Source of the DNA: Pipra filicauda
Lineage: Eukaryota; Chordata; Aves; Passeriformes; Pipridae
NCBI RefSeq assembly: GCF_003945595.2
Contig: NW_024104671.1
Location: forward strand, 300,708 to 364,707
Direction of reading: 5' to 3'
DNA length: 64,000 nt
Part shown: one piece after another, positions 24,863-36,592 of the stretch
How the letters are laid out: every line of letters starts with the position of its first letter
How positions within the stretch are numbered: position 1 is the first letter of the stretch
Notes under the pieces: generated by a model
The model's database searches: none
What the model saw: only the letters and a program-made list of their open reading frames with translations
What the model was told of the DNA's origin: nothing
Program-made: the position numbers and the translations under genes

Positions 24863-27685
24863 ATCTCACCAGTGCTCAGGATAGGGTTAGGAGAAACAGA
24901 ACAAAGAGTGAATATGAACAGCTACATAAAAACCACCATACATAATAAATTGGAAGTAACATGAATTCATAAACCAATGAAGAAAGAGTAAATTGTAAAA
25001 AACATATTAGCAAAGATAATAATGACTCAGGGTGGGTCATAGAGGAGAGGAGAGGAAGAGGAGAACATCAATATCAACAGCACATGGCAAAGGACATAGG
25101 ATGGTCATGACCAGCTGTACACTCAATTACCACAATCAAATGGACACTGTCAACATTAGGACTCTAAAAGGCAATGAAAGGCCTTGCATAACATGAAAGA
25201 AAGGAAAAGACATCAGAAAGTATTATGTGCATGCTGTATATGAATTTTAATTGCATTGTTTTGAAACTTATTTTCTGTTACAGTGTTTCCTTTATTTTCA
25301 TTTATTTTTTATTTAATTTTTTTATTAAAAATAAGTCTTCTCTGATAATGTCTTGTTAATTACATTGTTAAGATTTCATTTATACTAGCAATAAATTCAT
25401 AGCTTTTCATATTCAGTGTGTTTTCTGTTTGCCCTTAATAATCCCACAATATGACTTACAGAATAGGCTAGAAAAATTGATATATGACTAGATGTAACAT
25501 AGCATACTGAGCTGTCAAAATCCGGACAGGTTAACTTAGTGTTCTTGAGTAGTCAAATAGAAAGTTAGGGTATATTGAATTGTGATTGGCTGCCAGGGCT
25601 ACAGATCTGATCTTTGAGAAGCAGGAGTTTGTTCTCGGTTCAGTTAACCAAGTTAAAACTTTAGTGTGTGTGTGTTAGCAGACTTGATTTTCATGGTGAA
25701 TGAATCTTGAGTACTGTAAAAGTTGCTCTTTGAGTACATTGTTCTTTGAGTGACATGAAAACCATGACAGCTTTGTAAAATCAGTCTGCTGTTTTAATAA
25801 AGGTATTTATCATACAGGTAATAGGCTTCCTAATTTGGGAATTTAGGATCTAAATCAGAAAGGTTAATTCTGGAAAGTGAGAAGACTTTATCACAAAGAT
25901 CAGTGAAATTGGGTGCCTTCCAAATGATGGCATCATAAATTTGGTATGTTGGTTGGTGGATAAGTCAGGAATTCCTTGATGCTGGGGACATGAGTCTGAT
26001 GCACAGATTGAGGGTCTGGACAGCCTGGAGGCATCACAACAGTTGTTAAGCTGTAAATCTTCCTAGGAATTCAAATCAGAATGAGAGTGCTGTACCCACA
26101 AGGCATGGGGATGGTGACAGCCTGGATGAGATCTCGTGTTGCTTAGAGCAGAGAGTCCTTCCTCAGGAAGGATCAGGAGTAGGCAGAGACACTGACTTGG
26201 AATTGATCAGTTCATTGAACATAGGAGGTGTGTTAACGCACCTGGGAAACACCTTGAATTGGTGGATTAATTTTTACATAGATTATTTAGGGAAGAGCAC
26301 ACACTTTTTCTGTACCAATGTCATTCTCTTCATCTCATTTTTGGTTTTTTTTGATGTCTTTTTTAAAAAAAAATTTCTTTTATGTGAGATTTCAATACAG
26401 TATTCTCTCTGCAGTTAATTGCTCAATGTGAGCTTGATTTCATACATTAATTTTCCAATACTCTGTAAATTTACTGAGAAAAGTGAAATTCTGAGTGAAG
26501 TTCTCATTCAACAAGAATGTAGTACTTATTTTTCACTTTCATTTATTGATTAAAAATGTATTTTTATTGTGTTCCTTTGACTGTTTATCAATTTAGCTCC
26601 TTTAACTATATTATTCAATTTCTTTTATGTTATGTTCCATTTAACTTTTTTATGGCATATAGTAATATGCGCTTTGTTCTGAGTTATTAAAACTGTTGAA
26701 TAGTCAGCTCACTCTCCTTATTTGAACAAGAAGCTATTAATAACTCTACTAGAAAAAGAAAGTATCTCAAGTGAACTTATTTTTTTTATTCATGTGTTAA
26801 ATAAGATCTTGATGAAACCTCAAATTCAAGTCCATCAAGCTAAGTAGCAACATCTGAAGTGTGTGACTATGAACAACCAGGAGTCATATGACAAGAGCAG
26901 ATTTATGCAAATTTCGTATAAATAGGAATTCAAGTAAAATTTATTCTCAATTTTAAATACATTTAAGAATGATTCTTATAACAAAAACAAGATTAAGCAA
27001 GAGTAACAACCATGTGCCCACCTCTTGATGGATTTTTGGTCATGATGAGAGCGTAGGGGTCAGATTTATTAAGGTATTTAAGTGCCTAAGGAGCAATTAG
27101 GTATTGAGATTTATCAAAGGTGCCAACAATTGCACTGACAAAGAGACTTTTATTAGTCGCTGGTACATTAGGGATCAAGGTCTGCACCACTCATATTCCC
27201 TATTTTTCAGCTATTAAACAACTCTTAAGAGCTTAAATCTCTCAGCCTATTTATCAGTAAAACACCTTGTGTGGTTAAACAACTACTCACAAATAATTAA
27301 ATACCAGTTTGACCAAGTCAAGGGACTAAGGGTATATTCTCAAGACAACACATTTCTCTCACAGTTGGCTGAGACATTATTATTAATCTAATGGAATGAA
27401 TGTCTTCATGAATATTAATCTAGGTAACTTTCAGGTGTAGGCAACCCATAATCATTAGTCAGCTTGTATGGGTCAGACTGGGAAAGGCCCTACCACTGTA
27501 CCTTGTTGCTAAGGTGGTTGGAATCAACATTAGAAAAGAACAACACACAGCTGGGGTAGGCATTCTGACACTTTTCAGTTATAGATTGCATTAACTTTTT
27601 ATTTTGGCAAACCTCAAGATGAATTTCTACCAGGGTGACAAAAAGAAATTGGAGAGACATTTAACCCTTAAAGTATCTGTATTGT
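24863..27685. other. unannotated AT-rich DNA
   Basis: No gene supported. T-rich stretches lie at 25270-25330 and 26335-26380. The part at 27050-27130 (AAGTGCCTAAGGAGCAATTAG) resembles words of old amniote repeats, but too weakly to assign. Confidence 0.5.
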
Positions 27686-27709
27686 AATACAATACAATAC
27701 AATACAATA
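27686..27709. repeat. (AATAC)n pentanucleotide microsatellite
   Basis: Four full AATAC units and a partial fifth in tandem. Confidence 0.9.
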
Positions 27710-27784
27710 AAGCTTAGCTAAGACCTATTGTTTTCGGTATTTTTTGATCACAGGTCAGTTTACACAATACCAGGCCTGCGGGTG

Positions 27785-28100
27785 TGGTACACCTCTACCA
27801 AAGGGAGAAGGACTTTTGCTCAGGAGTTAGCCTCTTCTACCAAGTAACAGAGTGCCTCAAGTTTCACCAGGAGAGGTTTGAATTGGATATTTAGAACAAC
27901 TTCTTTACAGAAAGCATTGGAATGGGCTGTCCATGGAAGTGATTGTGTCACCATTCCTGAGGTTATTTAGAAGTCATATAGATGTGGCACTGAGGGCCAT
28001 GGTTTACTGGTGGCCTTGACAGGGTTAGGTTAAGGGTTGGACTTGGTGATCTCAGAGATATTTTCCAACCTAAATGATTCTATGACTTTATGATTCTATT
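27785..28100 (+). mobile_element. CR1 LINE 3' fragment with octamer tail
   Basis: The end of CR1 ORF2 and its 3' UTR. Recognisable are the segment for RF-LDI (AGGTTTGAATTGGATATTTAG), the HWNGL region (GGAATGGGCTGTCCATGGAAG), the usual GGTTGGACTTGGTGATCTCAGAG of the 3' UTR, and a tail of three octamer-like units from 28077 to 28100 (ATTCTATG, ACTTTATG, ATTCTATT). The middle is shortened relative to the copy at 2934. It is non-coding and diverged. Confidence 0.9.
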
Positions 28101-30139
28101 AAATTATTCCAAGAACTTTACAGTTATTACAATACAAGCACCATCTATTAGTTTTTAATCTAATTGCTGACCTGGAAAACCAAAATTGAAACATAAGGCA
28201 CACTTTGAATATGTTTAGATAATTTGGCTTCAAATTAATTTAGCCAAGTTTGTTCCATTGTTGTGATTCTCAGAGTGTTTATTTTTGCCCTTTTACAAAT
28301 GTTCTGAAATGCCTTTTGGTATCAAAATGCATTTAAACATCCCAGGCAACTGTAGAAAAGCAAGGTGAAATCCATATCCTACACACTCCAAAGTGAACTA
28401 AATGAAGACTCAGGAGGTATTCATCTGGATAGTTCAAGCAGGACCAGGCTACTGAGTTCAAAAAATTTTATCATTCCATTTCCAGTATCTTAATCCATTT
28501 ACCTCTTTAGCTTCCATTACTGATCCTGTCACACAGAGAACGGAGACCAAATCTACTTTCAATTTTCTTTGATCTCATTGAGATACTCTCAGTAACATTC
28601 AGCATAATTTAATAATATCTTTCCTAATTTCATTTCTTCAAACATATACAAAATTTGATACTTACAAAGTAACAACAGTGTCAAACTTCAGCCAATGTCA
28701 GGCTAAATGACATGGGATCTGAGTCTGAGTAGGTGGGAAGGAAAATTTTGCTTGCAACCATTTCTGCTGATTAATGCTCACTTTAGGGAGGAAGTTGCCT
28801 TCCTTTCTGAAGGAGGGACAAGTACACATAAATTTCTTGGATCTTTGCTAGTTTTGAAGAGATTCTGTTTACATATTAAATTTTTCATTTAAGTAACTGT
28901 TGAAATTGAGAAGAAATCGAGTTTGAAAAGGTGATGACTCCAGTGCACTACATGCTTTTATGGTAAATAAAATAGAGTGATTTTACTTTGAGGCAGCACA
29001 TTCAATTTGTGAGTTAAGTAGCAGAGAAAAGAAATTTCATGATGTACCCATACTAGGTGTGCACTCTTTGGAGTAATTAGGAAGAGAAAACTAACTAATA
29101 AACCATTATGAAGCAATTCCAATTAACTTGTGTGCGTTTAAGGTTATGTGAATGAAATAATGTGAAATCACTAGAATATGGCACTCACCACAGTCAAAAT
29201 CGGATTTGGACTTGCACAAAAGCTAGTGGGTGATTGATGTCAATAGGCTGTTGATTTTTCTGGAGGAAAAAAATGTAAGTTATTGTAAGATAATTACAGT
29301 ACTTACAGTACATATAACTCAGTAATGACCAGTAGTGACAACATTTTGGACAATATGGACATACTTCTTTTTTACGCTTTATTTGTATCTATCATTTTGC
29401 ACAGTCTTAAACTTCAAAACCAAGCCAACATGGTTTTTGAAGTATCATTAGGAGACACAAAAGGAACTCATACAAATGAGTTTGCCATGATGTGAGAGGA
29501 ATGGAGGCGAAGGAAGGAAAGTGGAAGATTTTTTAGCAAGGTACTTCCAGAAAAACAGTTGTTAGTGTCATAACCTCCTCTCATTAAAAAGGAACCAACT
29601 AGTCTTTTTGGCTAAAAATTAAGATTCGTGCTTTTTTATTTTTTTTCACATATCAAAATATCTAACACTGAAATGAATTAACAAAGACCTATAATAGGTT
29701 ATTAGTTTTTAAAGTATATAATGAGGTGTCTTGCATCCAACTAGTAGTGTGAAGACAACATTTTTGTAACTTTTAAAAGCGCTCTGAACACCATCTAAGA
29801 AGATAAAGAAATCTAAAAAATCACCAAGAAGCTTATTTTGTGTAATCTTAGTAAACTCAGCCACAAAGTTCTTCTAATGCATGCGACTCAGCAGTTATCT
29901 GTACGAAAATGTTTACTCAGTAGATAGAAAATTACTAGACCTAATGGGCAGAAGGCAAGCCTTGCAAAAGTGGCATTTTAAATGTGCATCTGGAAATATT
30001 TTTACAGGTTTCAAGCTCAGCATCTGAAGCACACCTGTACTTGGAAAAATCATAGTAGAAATTAATTCAGGAACAATTCTCAGTGTCAATCAGAAAAATG
30101 TAGTCTGAAATAAACCTCTTACTCAGAGTAATTTCAGTA
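28101..30139. other. unannotated AT-rich DNA
   Basis: No gene or recognisable repeat. The frame at 28707-28892 has no domain. Confidence 0.55.
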
Positions 30140-30425
30140 TTTAGAGAATGTTGTTCATGGCCTTTTTCAGCTTAGTTTTGAAAACCTCTGAGGATGGAGA
30201 TTCCAACATTTCTTTGGGAAACCTGCTGCATTGCTTAACAAAACCCACAGTGAAAGTCTTTCTTCCCTTGATTGTGACCTTTGGCTTCTGCTTTCCTTAT
30301 TGCTTTGTATCCCTGAGATGAGTCTGCCTCTGCCTTCACTATAATTTCCCACCAGATGGTGGAAGGCTGCAACGATGTTCCCTCTTCAGCTCCCCCTGCA
30401 TCTCCTTGCTAGTTACCTAATGGTT
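30140..30425 (-). mobile_element. CR1 LINE fragment, old
   Basis: In plus orientation it shows reversed CR1 sequence: GAGGATGGAGATTCCAACAT and the following GGGAAACCTGCTGCATTGCTTAAC near 30190-30240. A segment near 30355-30400 (GGTGGAAGGCTGCAACGATGTTCCC) corresponds to the reversed LITLYS region of ORF2. It is strongly diverged, with no tail. Confidence 0.75.
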
Positions 30426-30779
30426 ACATTTTTGGAGATGCAGCCACAAAAGAGGATAACCTCTGCCACCACAAGGGCGTACAGCTGGCACATGGCATGA
30501 CAGGCACTGGAGATGGTAATTTAGCACTCAGAAAGGATTATAGGATTCCAGCAGACTTGAATTTTAAGAACCGACCTGAATTAATGACAATGGCATAAAT
30601 TTACCATCTTTCAGGATTTAGCTGGAAAATAATAGAATGAAATACTTTCTTGTAACTATTCCACAGAATTTCACATGGTGGCAGGTAGTATCTCTATCAT
30701 TCCTCTTGGAATTAAAAGTTAAGGATGTGATGGGTACTCCTCACATCATCAGGTCAAATCCTCTTTCAGGGTTATAATC

Positions 30780-31040
30780 CCAGAAACACATTTATTAGAG
30801 TTCCTTTTAAAATCTAGCTCAGGCATATGTTTCTGGAGCTTGCACTAAGTGGTTCCACTACACCGACGTTTAGAAAAACTGTTCTAATTCTCAGGCTAGA
30901 TATATTCAGCTGAAGTTTATAACCATTTGTAATTGTGTCAGTGTCGCCTCTTGACTGTAATATCTTTATCCATCCCAGTAATAACAGTACTGATGTATTT
31001 ATAGATGCATCTCTTATTAGGCTTTCATTTACTGGTTTCA
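30780..31040 (-). mobile_element. possible ancient CR1/L3-like LINE remnant
   Basis: The order of words (TAACCATTTGTAATTGTGTCAG, then TTTATCCATCCCAGTAATAAC, then GTATTTATAGATGC) follows that of reversed CR1-like 3' ORF2 regions in old amniote LINEs. The similarity is weak and recalled rather than aligned. It could be unrelated unique sequence. Confidence 0.3.
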
Positions 31041-34000
31041 AAAATTGAAAATCACAAATTGGAGCAGAGAATATTTTCTAAAATTGTGTAGAACTGTATT
31101 AACGCATATTATGACTGCGTCACCCTAGCATTTAATAGTTCCCTTAGTGTCTGTCACCACCTATACATTCATTTACCTCACTCATTAAACATCTGACCTT
31201 ACCCTTTGTTCTTTTGGGAGACCGAGGGATTTGATTTTGTTTTTCATATGTTCTGAAAGATCTGTGACCACTGGACCACTAACATATTAGTTTTATTTTG
31301 CCCTCCTTTTCTCTGTCTCTTAGAAACTTCAAGTTATCCAAGTTTTGGGTGTTTTCCCTTTCTCCTCTTTTCTGTTTGCAGTTGTCACTGCAAATAAAAT
31401 AGATCTATGTGATAGATGAGCAGTAGAAAAAAGTGAGATGATCAGTTTCAGTAAAATTCCCAGGAACACTTCTTGTATTGGAATTTAATTGAGTCGGAGA
31501 AGCAATTTCTTTCCCATAAAGTTATTGGTCCAAACATAAAGAGCAGTTTTTATAGTTTTAAACACTGTGAACCATCACTCTTTGTAAGAAAAATTAAAAT
31601 GATGGATATGCAACTGAAAGTCAGACCATCACTCAGCATAAATTTCACAACATAATGTATGATATATGGAAAGGTTGTCTGGAGATGTTAAACGCGGGTT
31701 AGAGAAAACTAATAATGTCTGTACAGCACGAATGGATGAAGAAATGCAATCTTCAAAAGCCATGAAGATGAAGAGAATATCAACAAAGGACTAAGTTAGA
31801 TATTTCTTATTATTATTGAATGTTAATATTTCAAATTAGTCTTTTAAAAACTTATCCGTAAGAAAAACTATGAAGAAAAGATTAATTTCTAGGAAAATAG
31901 AGTTTACATTGACATAGAAAGTATAATTCTCCTGTTATTTTCTGACTTTTTTTTTTGCAATGTTGAAAGGATGTGCACCTTTTCTATTCTGCATAACATT
32001 AAAGAAAAAGATATGTATGATCAGAGTGAAGACAGTAGCAAACTTAATGGGTTAATACCACCACTACCATATAACTGAGTCTTATGAATACATTTTCAAT
32101 GACTTATCTACCTCCTAATTTCAATATGCAATCTATTACTATTGATATCAGTAATAGCCTTATAAAGCAGGTTTCACTTTAAATCGTAGCTAAGTTGTGT
32201 CTTAATATTAATATACACCTGATGAAGTACCAGTATTAATAACAAAGAAGTTTTTTAAAACGTGGCTTGTAGTTTTTAAAAATTAAATTTGTAGGAGAGT
32301 TTTGTACAATTTTTTGTGTATTTTTTAATGAAGTTTGGGTTTTCACAATTTTAAAAAGGATTTGAATTGTTTCTGCTAAGCATTACCAGGTAATTCAAGG
32401 ACACATGTTAATTAATTTCATTCTACAATGTCTAGTCATGCCTGTTAGCAAGAGAAAAAAGGTTTATGGGTGGTTTTTTATATGCAAATCCCATGAGTCA
32501 TCTGAAATTCATTTGTAAATGAACATTTTTCATTCAGACAAAGTGCTTAATGCTAAATTAAATATCAAGGACAAGAGCATCCCTACCTGACAAAGTTGTG
32601 CATCCAATTAGAAATGTAAATATACCCAAACAGTGACCTATTGGATCTAGACTTAAATCTACATCTACTTTTCTACATGGAGTTTTACTAAGAAACCTTC
32701 TCATTCTCCCATAAAAACAGCAATTAAACCTAAATAGTGTTTGAAGATACTCATCACTTCTCTGCCTTTGTGTTCTTCTTGCACCTTCTGCACCAGACAT
32801 GTTGTGACATGAACCTCAGTATAGAGGTATGGCTAGGAATTTGCCTTTTTTACAAGATACAAAAAACCCACCCAAGCTCATAGTCTTCTTCCACAAGCCA
32901 GCTTGCCAGTCCCCAAAGTAAGGTGCCAAAAAAGGAAGTAGGTTTTAGATTTCAGAAACAACAGATGTCTTTCCTCTACCCCATCATGCTTTCACCCTAA
33001 ATTCCTTCCTGCTATTGAATCACACCTGCTTGTAGCAAGAAAACAGACAGACCGCTCAACAGCCTACTAATATAAACCAGCAGTAGATATTAATGGTTTG
33101 TCTGATGCACAGAAAATGCAACCAACTAAAACCACTGGAGGTAGAAGTAGTGACTTTCAACTGAGCTGATAAATTTTATAGCTTCTTTTCTCCACATACT
33201 TGATTTAATCTCCACTTATAGCTGATACATAAATAATAGTTCAGCTGACACTGATTCTTGCCCTAAAGTAGTGAAAGCATAAGGTCTGAACCTAAACCTG
33301 CAACTGCTTTGGTTCTTTCTTTGCATTTCCATTGTTTCACCTCAACTGTTACATCACAATACTTTTCTTCCTGAATGTTAATGTAAGCACACCCCTCCTG
33401 ATCTCAAAATGCATGTTTTAAGACCAAAATTGATATACAGAATTATTAGTGTTGTACACTCGAAACCTCTGTATGATGAGCATAGTGGTGGAGCACTAAG
33501 GGTGATGGAAGTGAAAAATTTTTTGTCTCTATTATGATGACTACATTAGTTGCAAGTGTAATTAATACTGGATTAATCAGCTCATATTCTTAGACCAGTT
33601 TTGTGCTGCTTTCCATTATGTTATCCATGAAATTTTCATAATTTCTAAGGAGTCGTAAGCAGCATTTCTCTCCAGTTCCAAGTTGAAAGCTGACCCTGAA
33701 AAAAGTAAATTCATTTAGATGTTAGCAGATATTTATAATAAATTTCAATTTAAAAATATTCTTTCATATTGCCCTAATTTTCTTAATACATTATTGTTGC
33801 TTCTTTCCAAAACTTCAGTCACAGACTTCACTCTTATGTTTCCCATATGATCAACCTTTCCCACTCTTGCACCCTTTATAGAATATGTAGCAGAAGTCCT
33901 TGGGAGAAAATACCTAGAAACTCATTTATCAGATGCTTCAGGCACAAATGGCAACTAATAAATACAGTGATGGTTTAAGTAGTAATTTTTTCAAGACCTC

Positions 34001-36216
34001 TTTTATAAAGGAAGAACATCACTCACTGACCTTCAGTGTATGTCTGGAGAAAAGGACATTGCAATTCATCATAGATTGCTAAGAACAGAAAGTATATTTC
34101 AGACAATAAAACAGCTGCACTTCTGTCTAAAGAGGGACAGATAAGAAAGACTCTTCACAGAAATGATTTATAGAGTTTATGTTAGCTAAATGTTCAGGTC
34201 TGAGCAAAATTAGTCCTGCGCTTTCTTCTGGCCACAATATTTTGGTCTATCTACTGTGATTTTTCCATAAGTGCTCCATATCCTTCTGGTGGATGTTAGC
34301 CCATAAAATAAAACTGGTGAAAGGCAGTAAGAAAGACAGTCCACAGTCTCATGAGTCAACAGTGCGAGACTGTGGCTCAGGCTAGCATGTTTTATTTTCT
34401 TCCTTAGGAGCATATATTTGCAATAGCTAAAACCAAGAAATTTCAGGGTAAGATGTAGAGGCCCCTAGGAATACAGCCTTACCATACTGAAACTGATAAA
34501 GCAATGGAAAACTGTTTTCTAGGTTGTTCACTACTTAGCAATAAGTTGTTCCAGGCCAGTTAAAATATGCAGCTTTTGGGGGTTGTGGGTGTATGTGTGT
34601 GTGTGTGTGTGTGATCATAAACCAAAATATTTTGCATTTGTGGCTCACAGCAATCTAAGTGGGTTGCAACTCAAAGACATTATATTAATTTTTCAGCTTT
34701 CTCTGTGCAGCCAACTGAAAAAATGATGCTCTGGAGCCCTTCAGTTCCCATCTAGTTTGAAAAAACTACATAAAGGAAGAAGACATTAATTCCACTCCAA
34801 AGAATCCCTATTTCTCTTTTCTATTTCCTACTACTAGTATCTATATTTAAAGAAAAATAAACAACACCCATAGTAAAAGAAAGGGCATGCATACGATAAC
34901 AAAGGAAATGGAAATTTCTAAAATATAAAAATCCTGTCACCAAAATGTCTTGCCTCGCTATTCATGGACAAATAGCCATGGACAAATGACAATAGGCTAT
35001 CATAATTTCATTCCTTCAAAAAAGAAAGAAAGCTGATCTCTTAGTGAATAGTTTGTTCCTGACTCAAAGGTAAAGAAAGGAGATTACTATTCCAGTGGCT
35101 ATGACAAAAACTGCACTACTTAAGACTAACTGTGAAGTTTTTACTTCCTCTGTGGTGGGTTCAGGGAGCTGCAGAAGGACCACTGCTGATTCTAGCAACA
35201 TCTTTATTAAGTGTGCATTAAATGAGGCTACCATACTTCGTGATGCTATGTTCAAGACAATATTTCTTGATGACATTTTTTTCAGACCTATATGTTTATT
35301 TTTCAGTCTATATGTTGTTCATCTCGTTGCTGTCAACTTTAATGTTGGGATATTTCCTAATGAAATATTCAGCAAAAAATACTGAAATAAAATGTACTGA
35401 ATGTGTGCATATAAATAATTCTCTTAATAGAGGACATAATTCTGGTGTTACATGTTATGTATTAGTAATGGTAGTGAAAAGGTGGAAGTAAGGGAAAGAG
35501 TATTGGAAGATATTCTAACATATGCATGTAGCTTTTCTTGGCAGACTTACAAAGGACTGTAGTGACTTTGTGACAGTTATATGCATAAGCTCTTCAGGAA
35601 GTTTGATCCTGGGTTGCTCCACACCAACATAAATATTATTACGGACACGAACTGTCAGAATGAAGCTCTCTACAAGAAAATTCCAATAGGGATGTGCAAG
35701 TTTTTTAGGGATGCACATTTTTTTCTCATATTTCTCAATTTTCTTGACACTTACTTGCAATTTCTATGAGCAGAAAAGGTAGAGTAGGTGTTCATTATGG
35801 CAGGGGATTATAGAACAACTGACCATAAAAGTTCAGAATATCTAAGAGTAAAATATATATTCTAGTAGCTTTATCAATGTTTTCTTTTTCTAGAACTAAA
35901 GAGCAGCTGTTCCAACTAATGTGGTGGATTTTTTTCCTTTTTATTGTTACAGCTTTTGATTTTTTTCTGGAAACATAGAGATAGATATTACATGAACTAT
36001 AAGCAAGAGCAAAGTTGAATTGATGTCTCAGAGCCTTTTTTGGATTTTTTAATTTTTATAGATTTTAGAAGATGTGTAATGAATACAGATTTTAACGTAC
36101 TTGTATTATATCCCTTACCCTGTAGCATAATGTCTACACATACCCAACTCTACTACCCCACTCCATATCAATCCCTCTAAAATTCCATCAGCATGTTTGG
36201 TCTTATTTTCAAGGTA
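31041..36216. other. unannotated AT-rich DNA
   Basis: No gene supported. It has a (TG)n microsatellite at 34594-34613 and a 14-bp tandem repeat near 34962-34988 (CCATGGACAAAT twice). Two minus-strand frames are mildly exon-like (32587-32800 and 35064-35276) and are treated as findings, not genes. Confidence 0.5.
34594..34613. repeat. (TG)n microsatellite
   Basis: Ten uninterrupted TG dinucleotides. Confidence 0.9.
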
Positions 36217-36220
36217 GAAT
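36217..36220. repeat. target-site duplication, left, of ERV LTR
   Basis: GAAT immediately before the TG of the LTR, repeated at 36589-36592. Confidence 0.75.
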
Positions 36221-36588
36221 TGTAGAAAAACACCCTAAGGCCTGGACCAGAAGGTATCACACAGACACAGCGACCTTCAAGCCCAGAACTTTGGAGGAAC
36301 TCCAAGTACTGTTTGTGCTGTGAAGAAGACGAAGATGAGGAAGAAGGGGTCCCAAATGCTCCCAGACCCAGTTCCTGAAGGGGTGTATCGGGGACAGAAC
36401 TGAGCAGAAGCAGGGGTGGACAAACCTGGGATTGGATGGACCTTATTATAAAATCATAGAACCACTGCCTGAGGTGCGCGCGTGGTGTGTATTCCTCTAG
36501 GCCTACTGACTCATTAAAGGATCTGCTCTGTTTATCTCCTACACTAAATTGGCCTGGAGTCTTTTTCTCTGCGGTCTTTTAGGCAACA
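36221..36588 (+). mobile_element. solo LTR, compact, ERV1-like
   Basis: A 368-bp segment that begins TGTAGAAAAACACCC and ends TTTTAGGCAACA, with GAAT on both sides. TG...CA ends with a 4-bp duplication fit a gammaretrovirus-like (ERV1) insertion. Near the right end an ATTAAA signal (near 36513) is followed by a short U5-like region. The composition is clearly richer in G and C than its surroundings. There is no internal sequence, so it is a solo LTR. The class is inferred from TSD length and compactness, not from a family match. Confidence 0.8.
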
Positions 36589-36592
36589 GAAT
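36589..36592. repeat. target-site duplication, right, of ERV LTR
   Basis: GAAT immediately after the CA of the LTR, matching 36217-36220. Confidence 0.75.
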
